A DNA stretch of 64,000 nt from Shimia sp040225985 (GTDB lineage: Bacteria > Pseudomonadota > Alphaproteobacteria > Rhodobacterales > Rhodobacteraceae): the NCBI RefSeq assembly GCF_040225985.1, contig NZ_JBBPEU010000001.1:434001-498000 (forward strand), read 5' to 3'. The position numbers and the translations under genes were made by a program. The first letter of the stretch is position 1, and each line of letters starts with the position of its first letter. Under the pieces are notes generated by a model. That model saw nothing but the letters and a program-made list of their open reading frames with translations. It made no database searches and was not told the DNA's origin. Of this stretch, positions 17,316-26,127 are shown one piece after another.

Positions 17316-18869
17316 TCAGAAACTCTGATTCAACTCGTCACTGGCAGGGATCTCGCGTTCGCGACGCGCGATGTAATCCCGCAGCTCTTCGTCCTTGGCG
17401 ATGTCCAGCTTGGGTTCTTCATAGTCGTTCAGCAGTTTGCGCGCATGTTTCAGGGCGCGTTCGGTGATCTCTACCTCGCCTTCGGCCACCCATTGTTCAA
17501 TGGAATTGTTGTCGAACAAGTCGGGCATGAAAAACGCGGTCTGGAAATTGTCCTGCGTGTGCGGATGGCCCAGATAGTGTCCGCCGGGTCCGATATCAGA
17601 TACCGCATCCACAGCAGTATCAAAGTCGTCCCAGTTCGGTCCCTGCGCCATACGATGAGCCATGGCGCATTGCTCGGCATCGACGACGAACTTGGCCACG
17701 GAACAGTGCATGCCGGCCTCGTTCCAGCCGGCCGAGTGCCAGATATAGTTTGCCCCGGCATGCATAACAGCCGACAGGGTGGTGGCGGATTCATACCCGG
17801 CCTGTGCGTCAAAAGTCTTGGCACCACCAAGGGTGTTCGATGTGCGCCAGGGCACATCATAGTGGCGCGCCATCTGCCCGATCATGAAATTCATCAGGCT
17901 GATTTCCGGTGTGCCTGCCATGGGCGCCCCCGATTTCATGCTGACCGTTGAAAGATAATGGCCATAAATCGCTGGGGCTCCACGCCGGATCACCTGTGTA
18001 TAGGCCAGCGCCGAAAGTGCCTCGGCGTTAAGCTGTGCAACGGATGCGGCTACGCTTGCGGGGGTGTTCGCCCCGCCAAGGACGAAGGGCGAGCACAGAA
18101 CCGGTTGATTGTGGTAGCAGAAGGCACGCATCGCCCCGAGCATTGTTTCATCCCAGACTAGTGGCGAGTTCCCGTTGCAATTTCCGGTGGTGACGGGATG
18201 GGTCTCCATAAAATCCGCGCCGAACAGGATTGCACACATATCCATGACGTCTTCCGCATTTTTGGGGGATGTCGTCATACCCATGAAGGTCTTGTCGGAA
18301 TATTTCATCGAGGAATACGTGATCCGCAGGTGCCGTTGTGAGATCGGGTGGTCATACGGTTCCACGATGTGATGCGCCGAGGAATGCAGGGCAGGCGACA
18401 TATGGGCAAGCTTGTGGAACATGGCGAGGTCATCCAGCGTCGGATTGCGCCGCACATCATCAAGGTCCCGCAGAAACGGCGCGCCGGTCATTGGCACAAA
18501 GATTGAATGACGGCCACCCAGTCGCAGGTTTTTCTTGGGGTTGCGGGCGGTATAGGTAAAATCCGACGGGATCGTCGAAATCAGATCCATCACCAGCCCG
18601 CGATCCAGATAGACAAGTTCGCCGTCAACCTTGGCGCCTGCACGTTTCCAGTCTGCCAGCGCAATGGGATCGCGGAACTGTACGCCGACATTCTCTAGAA
18701 TATCCATCGACGCGTCGTGAATGCGCTCGACTTGCGATCCGGTCATGATCTCGCATACCGGAAGGTTGCGTTCGAGGCCGGGAAGCATGTCGAATACAGG
18801 CGCAGAGCGCGCGGCGCGGCGGGCATTGCGGCCACCAGAACGGGTGCGGGGACGTGGCGTATCAAGCAT
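17316..18869 (-). CDS. Trimethylamine methyltransferase (MttB) superfamily protein, non-pyrrolysine type
   Basis: The 517-residue protein has the Arg-rich start RPRTRSGGRNARRAARSAP and the conserved MttB-fold blocks typical of alphaproteobacterial members (VERIHDASMDILENVGVQF; GGHYLGHPHT near the C-terminus). The frame is uninterrupted, so no in-frame amber pyrrolysine codon is used. Characterised non-Pyl members such as MtgB demethylate quaternary amines onto a corrinoid protein; no corrinoid protein or reductive activator gene is in this window. The ATG at 18869 has GGAG 8 nt upstream and replaces a longer in-frame start. It converges with the FAD oxidoreductase gene, 45 nt apart, which suggests a common betaine-type substrate. 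Confidence 0.85.
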   Translation of the reverse strand: MLDTPRPRTRSGGRNARRAARSAPVFDMLPGLERNLPVCEIMTGSQVERIHDASMDILENVGVQFRDPIALADWKRAGAKVDGELVYLDRGLVMDLISTIPSDFTYTARNPKKNLRLGGRHSIFVPMTGAPFLRDLDDVRRNPTLDDLAMFHKLAHMSPALHSSAHHIVEPYDHPISQRHLRITYSSMKYSDKTFMGMTTSPKNAEDVMDMCAILFGADFMETHPVTTGNCNGNSPLVWDETMLGAMRAFCYHNQPVLCSPFVLGGANTPASVAASVAQLNAEALSALAYTQVIRRGAPAIYGHYLSTVSMKSGAPMAGTPEISLMNFMIGQMARHYDVPWRTSNTLGGAKTFDAQAGYESATTLSAVMHAGANYIWHSAGWNEAGMHCSVAKFVVDAEQCAMAHRMAQGPNWDDFDTAVDAVSDIGPGGHYLGHPHTQDNFQTAFFMPDLFDNNSIEQWVAEGEVEITERALKHARKLLNDYEEPKLDIAKDEELRDYIARREREIPASDELNQSF

Positions 18870-19004
18870 GGGCGGGTCTCCTTGGCATATACCCCATGCA
18901 ACCCGGTTCTTCGGTCTGGCACCTGCACGGATGCGAAGAATCATGACGAATTGCGACGATGCCCCTATGCCACCGCCAGACCCCAAAGCGACAAACTGTG
19001 ACTG

Positions 19005-20777
19005 TTGCCGAACTTCTGTTGCCCCCTTGTTGGCAAAACGACTAAGACAGGGTCAAACACTGCGCGGAAAAGCTCTTTGCCCGAGATCGAGACATCCCAT
19101 CCCCAAAAGGAACCGGCCCCCAGCCGCCGCCTCGAGGTGTTGCGTTATCTGTTGGTGACAAGTGGTGTCCTACGGGATCCGGTGATCTGGCTGGCGCTTC
19201 TGGCCAGTTTTAGTAGGGTCGGCATGATCTATGCGATCAACCAGGCTGCGCTGCAGGTGACGGACGGTATCAGCGCCGCGACTATCGTGATCTTGTTGCT
19301 GTCTGCAGGGGCCTTGCTAGTGGCAGGTTTTTTTGTGCGAATCCGGGCCCACACGTTGATTGTACGGATCAACGAGGAAATGCGCAGCAACGCCAGCCAG
19401 CGGCTTTTGCATGCCAACATTGACTTCTTGCTGTCGCGGTCCCACGGCAAGGTGTACGCAGCCATGACCAGCGAGGTTGAAAAGCTGTCCGGCTCGATTA
19501 TCCACCTCTTGCAGGCGATCGAGGCGGTGGTCGTGGTCGTCATTGCCATTCCTTATCTGTTCTGGATTTCGCCGGTGGCCGGATTTGCTACCGTTGTCGC
19601 CGTGATTTGTGGCAGCATCGGCTGGGTGCTGTTTGATCCGCCGGCGCGGGCGTTCCTGCGCAAGGCCTCCGAGACTTACACCCGCTATTGTGATCGGGTC
19701 AGCGATATGCTGGCAGGCTGGAAAGAGGTGCGCCTGCGAGCGTCGCGCCGTGAGGCGCTGGAACAGGAAACGCTGAACACGATCCATCAGATCAGCGACG
19801 ATACAATGAAGGCGGAACGCCGGTTCTCGGCCAGCACCGGCATTGGCGAAGCGTCGGTGATCCTGTTGTTGTGTTTCATGGTGATTGGACTGCCCGCGTT
19901 GCAATCCGGCGGGACAGCGATCATGTTCCAGGTCCTGACCGTCATCTTTTTGACCAGTGGGCCAATCGAATTGCTTTTTGCCGCATTGCCCAAGCTCTCA
20001 CAGGCCGAGAACGCCTTTTTCCGTCTGCGCCAGGTTGAACATGACCTGATGGCGTCGCAGTCTCCTGCATTGACCCGGACAGACATTGCGCAACAAGGTT
20101 TCGAGAGCATTGCCTTGGAAAATGTGTCGGCCCGGATAGGGGGCAAAGGCGGTGGCGAGGCGTTCGATCTCGGGCCAATCAACCTGACGTTTGCGCCCGG
20201 AGAAACGGTGTTCATCTGCGGCGGGAACGGATCAGGCAAAACGACTCTGCTTGGTCTCATAACCGGGATGCGAAACCCTGACAGCGGGCAGGTTCTGATG
20301 AACGGTTTGCCTTTGGATGATCAGTCCAAAGCGGTTTACCGGGAATTGTTCTGCGGCGTTTTCAGCGAGTTTCATCTCTTTGACAAAGCCTATGGCATGA
20401 CCGAGCTGGAAGAAGCTGTGCTGCGTCAGCGGATCACCGACCTGAAGCTTGAGGACAAGGTTGCGTTAAATGAAGGGCGCTTTTCAACATTATCCCTGTC
20501 AGCAGGTCAAAGGCGGCGTCTTGCGCTGGCCGTGGCCTTGGCCGAAAAGCGCCCAGTGATCATTCTGGATGAATTTGCCGCTGATCAGGACCCCGAAAAC
20601 CGTGCGTTCTTTTATGACGTCCTGTTGCCGGAAATGGCGGCGTCGGGCCAACTGGTGATTGCCGTCACCCATGACGATCACCAGTTCGGCAAATGCGATC
20701 GTTTGATCAAGATGGAAAACGGACATGTGGTTTCAGATAACCCCATGTCCAAGGAAACGAAAAAGGTTCGGCACTGA
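19005..20777 (+). CDS. ABC exporter of the SyrD/PvdE (cyclic-peptide exporter) type, fused TMD-NBD
   Basis: The protein of up to 590 residues has a six-helix exporter domain (about residues 50-340) followed by an ATPase with Walker A GGNGSGKTT, a variant signature LSAGQRRRLALA and Walker B/D-loop VIILDEFAADQDP. The LSxGQR signature and the DEFAADQDP block are features of SyrD/PvdE/YojI half-transporters, which export or flip small peptides and siderophore precursors. No NRPS or peptide precursor is nearby. The start is uncertain: TTG at 19005, TTG at 19077 and GTG at 19137 are all possible, the last falling just before the first membrane helix. It is coupled to the next gene by a 1-nt overlap. 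Confidence 0.87.
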   Translation: MPNFCCPLVGKTTKTGSNTARKSSLPEIETSHPQKEPAPSRRLEVLRYLLVTSGVLRDPVIWLALLASFSRVGMIYAINQAALQVTDGISAATIVILLLSAGALLVAGFFVRIRAHTLIVRINEEMRSNASQRLLHANIDFLLSRSHGKVYAAMTSEVEKLSGSIIHLLQAIEAVVVVVIAIPYLFWISPVAGFATVVAVICGSIGWVLFDPPARAFLRKASETYTRYCDRVSDMLAGWKEVRLRASRREALEQETLNTIHQISDDTMKAERRFSASTGIGEASVILLLCFMVIGLPALQSGGTAIMFQVLTVIFLTSGPIELLFAALPKLSQAENAFFRLRQVEHDLMASQSPALTRTDIAQQGFESIALENVSARIGGKGGGEAFDLGPINLTFAPGETVFICGGNGSGKTTLLGLITGMRNPDSGQVLMNGLPLDDQSKAVYRELFCGVFSEFHLFDKAYGMTELEEAVLRQRITDLKLEDKVALNEGRFSTLSLSAGQRRRLALAVALAEKRPVIILDEFAADQDPENRAFFYDVLLPEMAASGQLVIAVTHDDHQFGKCDRLIKMENGHVVSDNPMSKETKKVRH

Positions 20778-21535
20778 TGTCCTCCCTTCCTGTCCCTGAA
20801 CGCAAAACGGTTTTTGCGCTTGCGGTCTCTCTGGTTCTGACAGGGTTCGTGATCGTGATTGTGAATATCCTGATTTATCGTGCACGCATTCTCTTTATTG
20901 CGGGGCATCCCGAGTATGTGGCCAAGCAGCCGCCAACGATCAGTCGGGCGATCTCGGATCCGCTGATTGGCGAACCTTTCGCGATGTGGATGGCGATTTG
21001 TGCGCCGCTACTCTGGATCGGTGTGGCCTGCCTCGTCTGGGCGGGCTGGGCCGAAAACGGTCGGCAGGGCGGGATTTCTCAGGCGGACCGAAGGGCGATT
21101 TTGTGGTTGTCGGGCCTGTTGCTGCTTGTTCAGGCGGCGGCCAGTCTCGGAATGGTCTTGCTCAGCCATTTCCGGTTTCCAGATCACCGGGACATGCACA
21201 TGTTCGGAAGCTATCTGTTCTTTTTCTCGCAGGTGATCGCCATAGTGGTGGGCGAAGTGCTGTCGCGGCGATACGAATCCCTGCCCAAGCCGAACCCGAT
21301 TTTCACCCCCATCATGGCGCGCATCCGACGGTGGTATGTCTGGGTTCCGATCTTTCTCGGCTTTGCCTATCTGGCGCTTTTCATCCTCAAGGACTTTGAC
21401 CTGGGTGCGATCAACAAGGGTCTCTATCAGTGCTATGTTCTGACCGAGCCGCTGCTGATTTCATCGTTCCTGTGCTATATCCTTGTCTATCATGGGGATA
21501 TGTGGAGCGCGATCAGGCGTTATCGCCGGGCCTGA
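20777..21535 (+). CDS. Polytopic membrane protein of unknown function coupled to the ABC exporter
   Basis: I do not recognise this 252-residue protein with certainty. It has about six membrane segments (near residues 14-34, 70-90, 110-130, 145-160, 185-205, 220-240) and a central block HFRFPDHRDMHMFGSYLFFF. The layout loosely resembles Frag1/DRAM/Sfk1 proteins, a weak suggestion only. Its ATG overlaps the TGA of the exporter gene (TGATG), so the two are translationally coupled and probably act together in the inner membrane. Its 3' end overlaps by 16 nt, tail to tail, the end of the CDP-alcohol phosphatidyltransferase gene of the inositol-lipid operon. Confidence 0.8.
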   Translation: MSSLPVPERKTVFALAVSLVLTGFVIVIVNILIYRARILFIAGHPEYVAKQPPTISRAISDPLIGEPFAMWMAICAPLLWIGVACLVWAGWAENGRQGGISQADRRAILWLSGLLLLVQAAASLGMVLLSHFRFPDHRDMHMFGSYLFFFSQVIAIVVGEVLSRRYESLPKPNPIFTPIMARIRRWYVWVPIFLGFAYLALFILKDFDLGAINKGLYQCYVLTEPLLISSFLCYILVYHGDMWSAIRRYRRA

Positions 21536-22131
21536 TCATCTGCACGCAGCATCTGGGTGGCACGGCGTGCGCGTTGCAGCGCGGTGAAGTGGGATAATAA
21601 CGCAAAGATGGCAAGACCCGCAGTCACGATCCAGTCCGCGCCAAAGACCCCCGCCAGAACAAGCATCACGCAAAGAAAGATGACCCGTTCCAGACGCTCG
21701 AAAAAGTCGGGCCAGTCGTCATTGCTGATTTCAATCTCAATGGCCGTGCGAGCTTTGGCATAGCTGGTTAAAACGCTTCCGGAAAACGCAGCCAAGGCCA
21801 GCGCCCAGAGATCATGCATGAACGCAAGGGCTGCCAGAACAGCAAGTTCTTGATAACGGTCCACCATAGCATCGAAATAGCCGCCCGCCTTGCTGCGCAT
21901 GTCGCGCCGCCGGGCGACCGCGCCGTCCAGTGCGTCAAAGGCAAAGGCCACGGCCAGGCACAGCCCGTATATCAGTTCAGACCCGTGCCAGAGATAGGCC
22001 AGCGACATTACAGCGATCAGGACTAATCCTGCAAATGTCACTTGGTTCGGGGTCCATCCCGCCTTGACCAAAGGCGTCGACAGACTTTCCCAGATCGGAT
22101 CGATTTTCGATTTGATGAGACCGTCAATCAT
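21520..22131 (-). CDS. CDP-alcohol phosphatidyltransferase, probable inositol-phosphate lipid synthase
   Basis: The 203-residue integral membrane enzyme carries the full family signature D1xxD2GxxARx8GxxxD3xxxD4 at Asp66, Asp69, Gly70, Arg74, Gly83, Asp87 and Asp91. The later SYAKAR and FERLERVI blocks resemble those of inositol-phosphate-using synthases (archaeal AIPS, actinobacterial PgsA1/PIPS). It would transfer a phosphatidyl or related phospholipid group from a CDP-lipid to an alcohol, here most plausibly inositol 1-phosphate made by the operon's own Ino1. The ATG at 22131 is chosen; the longer frame overlaps the kinase gene. It is the last gene of the ten-gene operon, 16 nt after the FGGY kinase. 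Confidence 0.88.
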   Translation of the reverse strand: MIDGLIKSKIDPIWESLSTPLVKAGWTPNQVTFAGLVLIAVMSLAYLWHGSELIYGLCLAVAFAFDALDGAVARRRDMRSKAGGYFDAMVDRYQELAVLAALAFMHDLWALALAAFSGSVLTSYAKARTAIEIEISNDDWPDFFERLERVIFLCVMLVLAGVFGADWIVTAGLAIFALLSHFTALQRARRATQMLRADDQARR

Positions 22132-22147
22132 GGGCGAGGTCCTTTTC

Positions 22148-23683
22148 TTAGTAACTGCGCAGGATATGCTTGCGAATTTTCTCAAGCTGCGCGGCGCGCC
22201 GGTCAAGATCTTCAACGCGGGCCGGATCGGGGGTGTAATGCGCGTTGGTGTTTTCGCGCAGGGTTTCAGCGGCTTGCCACGGGGTGTCCGCCCACCCCAT
22301 GACTGGGGCGGCCAGCGTCGCCGCCCCCAACACCCCCGCATGCCGTGATCCGCCGACACGCACCTCGCGGTTCAGTGCATCGGCGACGGTTTGCGCAAAG
22401 GCCGGATTTGCGGATACTCCGCCGACCATGCTGATCGGACCATCGCAGAGCACAGGTTTCTCGCGGCTGACGCGGCCATAGGCCCAGCGAAGGTTCAAGG
22501 CGACACCTTCGATAGTGGCGCGGCGGATGGCCCGCGCATCGTGATGCAGGGCGAGACCGTGGAACACGCCACGCACGGCATCATTGTCGATCGGCACCCG
22601 TTCGCCTGCCAGCCACGGCAGGAAATAGGGATCATCCGCACGCGGCGCGCCCATATCGTCGAAGGCGTGGGCCAGTGCTTCGCTCTCGACACGCCCGCCG
22701 CTGATCTTGACCCCCCATTCCAGCGCCGATCCCGCGTTTTCCTGCGAGGCGATCAAAAGGGGGCGGAAGCCAAGCGCGCTTGTGATCGTGGCATAAGAGC
22801 CAGCCACATTCAGGATGCGCGACGGCATGAATCCTGCAATCCACGCGCTGGTTGCCACACTGATGTGCAGCGCGCCATCCGCCACTTCGCCAGACCCCAA
22901 AGCGGCGGCCGTGACATCAGATGCCCCGCCAAGAACCGGCACATCCGCGCGCAGCCCCAGTTCGGCAGCTGCCTGCGGGGTCAGTGTGCCGACAATGTCT
23001 GCGGCATCCAGGATCTCGGGCATTTTTTCCAGGGGCACGCCAACCTTGTCTGCCAGCACCTCGGACCAGCCTTCGCGACCGGGGCGCGTGTCCATCATCC
23101 AGCTGAGGTTCGCGCTTTCTGCGCTGGTGGTGAACCGCCCGGTTGCCCGATGCACAAGCCAGTCCTTGACGTCCAGAAACCATCGCGTGCGGGCGAAAAT
23201 CTCGGGTTCGTTCCGCGCAATCCAGAGATATTTCGCGGTCGGGTCCATCCCGTTCTTGGCCGGTGCGCCGTTCGCGATCCGTAGCCAGCGCGCGAGTTTA
23301 AAAAGCTGGTATCCATGTACCTCGGGAAACCCGCCGACCAACGCGCGTCCAAGCGGGGCGGCCCGTTTGTCGAGCCATGTCAGGCAGGGGCGCAGGGCAT
23401 GGCCATTCTCATCGGCGCAGATCACACCACACAACTGGGTGCTCATGACAAGCGCCCCAGCGCGATCCATCAGGTCGGGAACATGATGGCGCAGGTCCGC
23501 CAGCCCGCGCGCAAGTGCCGCCCACCAGTCATCTGGGGATTGTTCGGCGACCCCTCCGCTGTCCAGGGACAGGGGGTAAGTAGCCGTGGCGCGCGTCACA
23601 AGTTGGAGGTCAGAGTCCACGACACCGATCTTGACACCGGAGGTCCCGAAGTCCGCAGAAATGACAAGATCGCGTTCCGTCAC
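22148..23683 (-). CDS. FGGY family carbohydrate kinase
   Basis: The 511-residue protein has the two-domain actin-like kinase fold: N-terminal phosphate loop ISADFGTSGVKIGVVD, a QLCGVICAD block, and the C-terminal ATP-site blocks VLGGASDVTAAALGSG and SMVGGVSANPAFAQTVADALN. It most resembles xylulokinase-type members. FGGY kinases phosphorylate polyols and sugars. No pentose pathway gene is close by, and the gene lies inside a lipid operon between a PimA-like glycosyltransferase and a CDP-alcohol phosphatidyltransferase. It may therefore phosphorylate inositol or another polyol head group, which is inference. It sits 99 nt after the glycosyltransferase and 16 nt before the next gene. Confidence 0.88.
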   Translation of the reverse strand: MTERDLVISADFGTSGVKIGVVDSDLQLVTRATATYPLSLDSGGVAEQSPDDWWAALARGLADLRHHVPDLMDRAGALVMSTQLCGVICADENGHALRPCLTWLDKRAAPLGRALVGGFPEVHGYQLFKLARWLRIANGAPAKNGMDPTAKYLWIARNEPEIFARTRWFLDVKDWLVHRATGRFTTSAESANLSWMMDTRPGREGWSEVLADKVGVPLEKMPEILDAADIVGTLTPQAAAELGLRADVPVLGGASDVTAAALGSGEVADGALHISVATSAWIAGFMPSRILNVAGSYATITSALGFRPLLIASQENAGSALEWGVKISGGRVESEALAHAFDDMGAPRADDPYFLPWLAGERVPIDNDAVRGVFHGLALHHDARAIRRATIEGVALNLRWAYGRVSREKPVLCDGPISMVGGVSANPAFAQTVADALNREVRVGGSRHAGVLGAATLAAPVMGWADTPWQAAETLRENTNAHYTPDPARVEDLDRRAAQLEKIRKHILRSY

Positions 23684-23782
23684 AATTTGGTCCTAGCTTT
23701 TTGCCGGCTGGCAAGCGTCAAATATGTCTCTTGCTGGCATGAATGCCTGTCATGATGCAACCGCAGAACAGGTGTGGCAAAC

Positions 23783-24883
23783 TCACCTGACGGCCTTGCG
23801 ATAGAGTTCGACATACCTTGGTCCAACCGATACGACGTCAAAGTCATTGGCTCTCTGGTCCGCCCAATGTTGCAGAGCCCGCCGTTTTTCTGCATTCGAG
23901 ACCAGTTCCACCACCTTTTCCGCAAGCATAAGGGCATCGCCGGGGGGCACGAGAAGATCCTGCCCCCCACCTGTCAGAACCGTGCGGAACCCTTCATTTG
24001 CGGCCGCTACTGGCAGCGTGCCGGCTGCCATTGCCTCAATCAGGACAAGACCGAAACTTTCACCCTCCAAGGCAGGGGCGATGAAAAAGTCTGACTCGCC
24101 GACAAGAGTACGCGCGGTGGCATTGTCGGGCGCGGCTATGCAGGTCACGCGGGAAAGGGACTCGGCCTTGATGCGCGCCGCGATATTGTCGCGCAACTCG
24201 CCGCTCCCGGCGATGGTCAACATGGCGCGTGGCAACATCGCGGCAATGTCCGGCCATGCATCCAGAAGCACATGCAGCCCTTTGCGTTCCTCCAACCGGC
24301 CCAGATAAACAAGCTGCACCCCCGGCTCTGACCCTTGTCGCGCATCACGCCACGGACCAAGGTCGATCGTTGGGGCAAGGATTGTCGGGGTCGGTAGGCC
24401 CAATGCCTCCCACTGGGCCTGTGGCGCGCGCGACGGCACCACGATATGGGGTATCCGTTTCGAAAAATAGTGCGCGGCTCGGTTCAGGAATGCTGTCATC
24501 GGGTCGAAACCCTGACTTTGCGGCAGCGTCGCATGGAACGTGGCCACCGTGGGCAGGCGCATTTCGCGCCAGATTTGCCAGGCCATCATAGGGGTCCACG
24601 GTGTGTGCAGATGCATCACTTCGGCCCCCCATGTGCGCAGATCACTGGCGGCGGCCTTCACGGCCTTTCGACTTGCGCGGGCGACCTCGAAGCTGGTGCC
24701 GTGCAGCGTGATCTTACGAAATCCACCCAGCCGGATCAGACCTGTCTCGTCCGTTCCATCATCCGGGGCGATGATGCGTACCTCGTGCCCCTGATCGCGC
24801 AGCCACGCCGCCATATCCCGCACATGTGTCTGGACCCCGCCGGGGCGACCCATCGCATAGGGACAGACCATCACGATTTTCAT
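23783..24883 (-). CDS. Glycosyltransferase family 4, PimA-like
   Basis: The 366-residue GT-B protein opens MKIVMVCPYAMGRPGGVQTHV, closely matching the start of mycobacterial PimA, which mannosylates phosphatidylinositol. It has ATFHATLP in the acceptor domain and an LEGESFGLVLIEAMAAGT nucleotide-sugar motif (EX7E) in the donor domain. It probably adds a hexose to a membrane lipid head group at the cytoplasmic face. The ATG at 24883 has GAGG upstream; a longer frame from 24913 lacks this. The operon supplies an inositol phospholipid synthase, so a glycosyl-inositol lipid is the likely product; donor sugar is unknown. It is 103 nt downstream of lptG. Confidence 0.87.
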   Translation of the reverse strand: MKIVMVCPYAMGRPGGVQTHVRDMAAWLRDQGHEVRIIAPDDGTDETGLIRLGGFRKITLHGTSFEVARASRKAVKAAASDLRTWGAEVMHLHTPWTPMMAWQIWREMRLPTVATFHATLPQSQGFDPMTAFLNRAAHYFSKRIPHIVVPSRAPQAQWEALGLPTPTILAPTIDLGPWRDARQGSEPGVQLVYLGRLEERKGLHVLLDAWPDIAAMLPRAMLTIAGSGELRDNIAARIKAESLSRVTCIAAPDNATARTLVGESDFFIAPALEGESFGLVLIEAMAAGTLPVAAANEGFRTVLTGGGQDLLVPPGDALMLAEKVVELVSNAEKRRALQHWADQRANDFDVVSVGPRYVELYRKAVR

Positions 24884-24986
24884 TGACTTACCTCGCTGGC
24901 CATTCAGGCGCACTGTCTCCGCTCCGCATCTATCACATGCGCATCGGCGCGTTCGAGAGAATTTCGATAGTCTTTTTTAGCGCAGG

Positions 24987-26126
24987 TCAGGGGGGTGGTC
25001 GCCGCAGTACAATATGACCCGTCGCAATCAGTTGCAGGAAGATTGCCAGCGCCATGGCAAAGGTCAACGGAATGACATTGGTGGCAAGGGGCCCGACTTC
25101 GCCAAATTCGCCGAGGGCCCAGAAAACCTTGACCGAAACCAGTGTAATATATCCAAGCGTCCCCAGCATCAGCAGGCGGAACGGGGCGAGCACGCGGCCA
25201 CGCTGGCTCACCCGGGCAAGGCTGGCCCCAAGAAGGGCAAACACCCCCGGAAGGAAGAACGCGGCATAGCGGCGGATCACGGCTGTGTCGGCATCAGGGC
25301 TGCGTTGCGATCCCGTGACCGAGGCCAGTTCCCGAAGGCGGTCATAGGGCAGATAAAACCCAAGGACGCCGTGGTATTCGACATGGGCCGAGGTGAGCGG
25401 AAATTCCAGATCCAGTGTATCGACCTGTTTGGGGGGCAGAGGCACGCCGTCTTCGATTTCCCACGAAACGACATTCTGCAACTGCCAGCTTTTGTCCTGA
25501 GCAGTGGGACGTGCGCGTTCGGCGATAGTGATCTGTCGCAGGCTGTCAGAGCGCAAGCCTTCGAACAGCCGTACATTGCGCAGCTCCGGCATGTCGGACC
25601 GATAGACGCGCGCCTGCAGGGCGCGATCTCCGTCAAGGAACCAGACCGGCTCGGTCTCGCCGGGTTTGAACCGCTCGCCATAGCTGCCGAGGCCAAGTTT
25701 GACCTGCGCCGCAACCGCGTGCGGGCGGATTGACCCCTCAAGCGCGGTTTGCAAAACACCTGTGACAAGACCCACGGCCAGAAGTGCCCCCAATGTGACG
25801 CTGGGCGAGGCGCCAGCTGCATCCAGAATAACATCCTCAAGCCGCTGACGGCGCAGCAGTTCGGCGGTAAGACCACCAATCAGGCAGGCCATGGGCAACA
25901 GCCGCGTCACGATGTCGGCCGCGCGATAGCTCATGTAGGGCCAAAGCAGGCTTCCCAACGAGGCGGCCTGCGCATCAGCCGCTGCGCGCACTCCGTCCAG
26001 ATGCTTGGCCAAATCAATGGCCAGCGCCACGATCAACAGCACGAACATGGCAAAGCTGCAGGCAAGCAGATAGGTCGCGAACATGCGCTGTGCCGCGAGG
26101 CCGGTGTGTTTGCGCACAACCCCCAT
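24987..26126 (-). CDS. LptG-like permease (YjgP/YjgQ family), second of a pair
   Basis: This 379-residue LptF/LptG-family protein has three N-terminal membrane helices, a periplasmic beta-jellyroll-like domain (about residues 135-275) and three C-terminal helices. Canonical LptFG with LptB extract LPS from the inner membrane and pass it to LptC. Here the pair is embedded in an inositol/sphingoid lipid operon and no lptD, surA or pdxA is adjacent, as I would expect for the housekeeping alphaproteobacterial pair. I infer a paralogous exporter dedicated to the operon's lipid. It follows the LptF-like gene by 1 nt. Sequence divergence at residue level from canonical LptG needs alignment. Confidence 0.82.
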   Translation of the reverse strand: MGVVRKHTGLAAQRMFATYLLACSFAMFVLLIVALAIDLAKHLDGVRAAADAQAASLGSLLWPYMSYRAADIVTRLLPMACLIGGLTAELLRRQRLEDVILDAAGASPSVTLGALLAVGLVTGVLQTALEGSIRPHAVAAQVKLGLGSYGERFKPGETEPVWFLDGDRALQARVYRSDMPELRNVRLFEGLRSDSLRQITIAERARPTAQDKSWQLQNVVSWEIEDGVPLPPKQVDTLDLEFPLTSAHVEYHGVLGFYLPYDRLRELASVTGSQRSPDADTAVIRRYAAFFLPGVFALLGASLARVSQRGRVLAPFRLLMLGTLGYITLVSVKVFWALGEFGEVGPLATNVIPLTFAMALAIFLQLIATGHIVLRRPPP

Positions 26127-26127
26127 T

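Noticed and set aside
17316..18869. Pyrrolysine-containing trimethylamine methyltransferase
   Set aside because: The frame is continuous with no in-frame amber codon, and no corrinoid protein or pyl genes are present.
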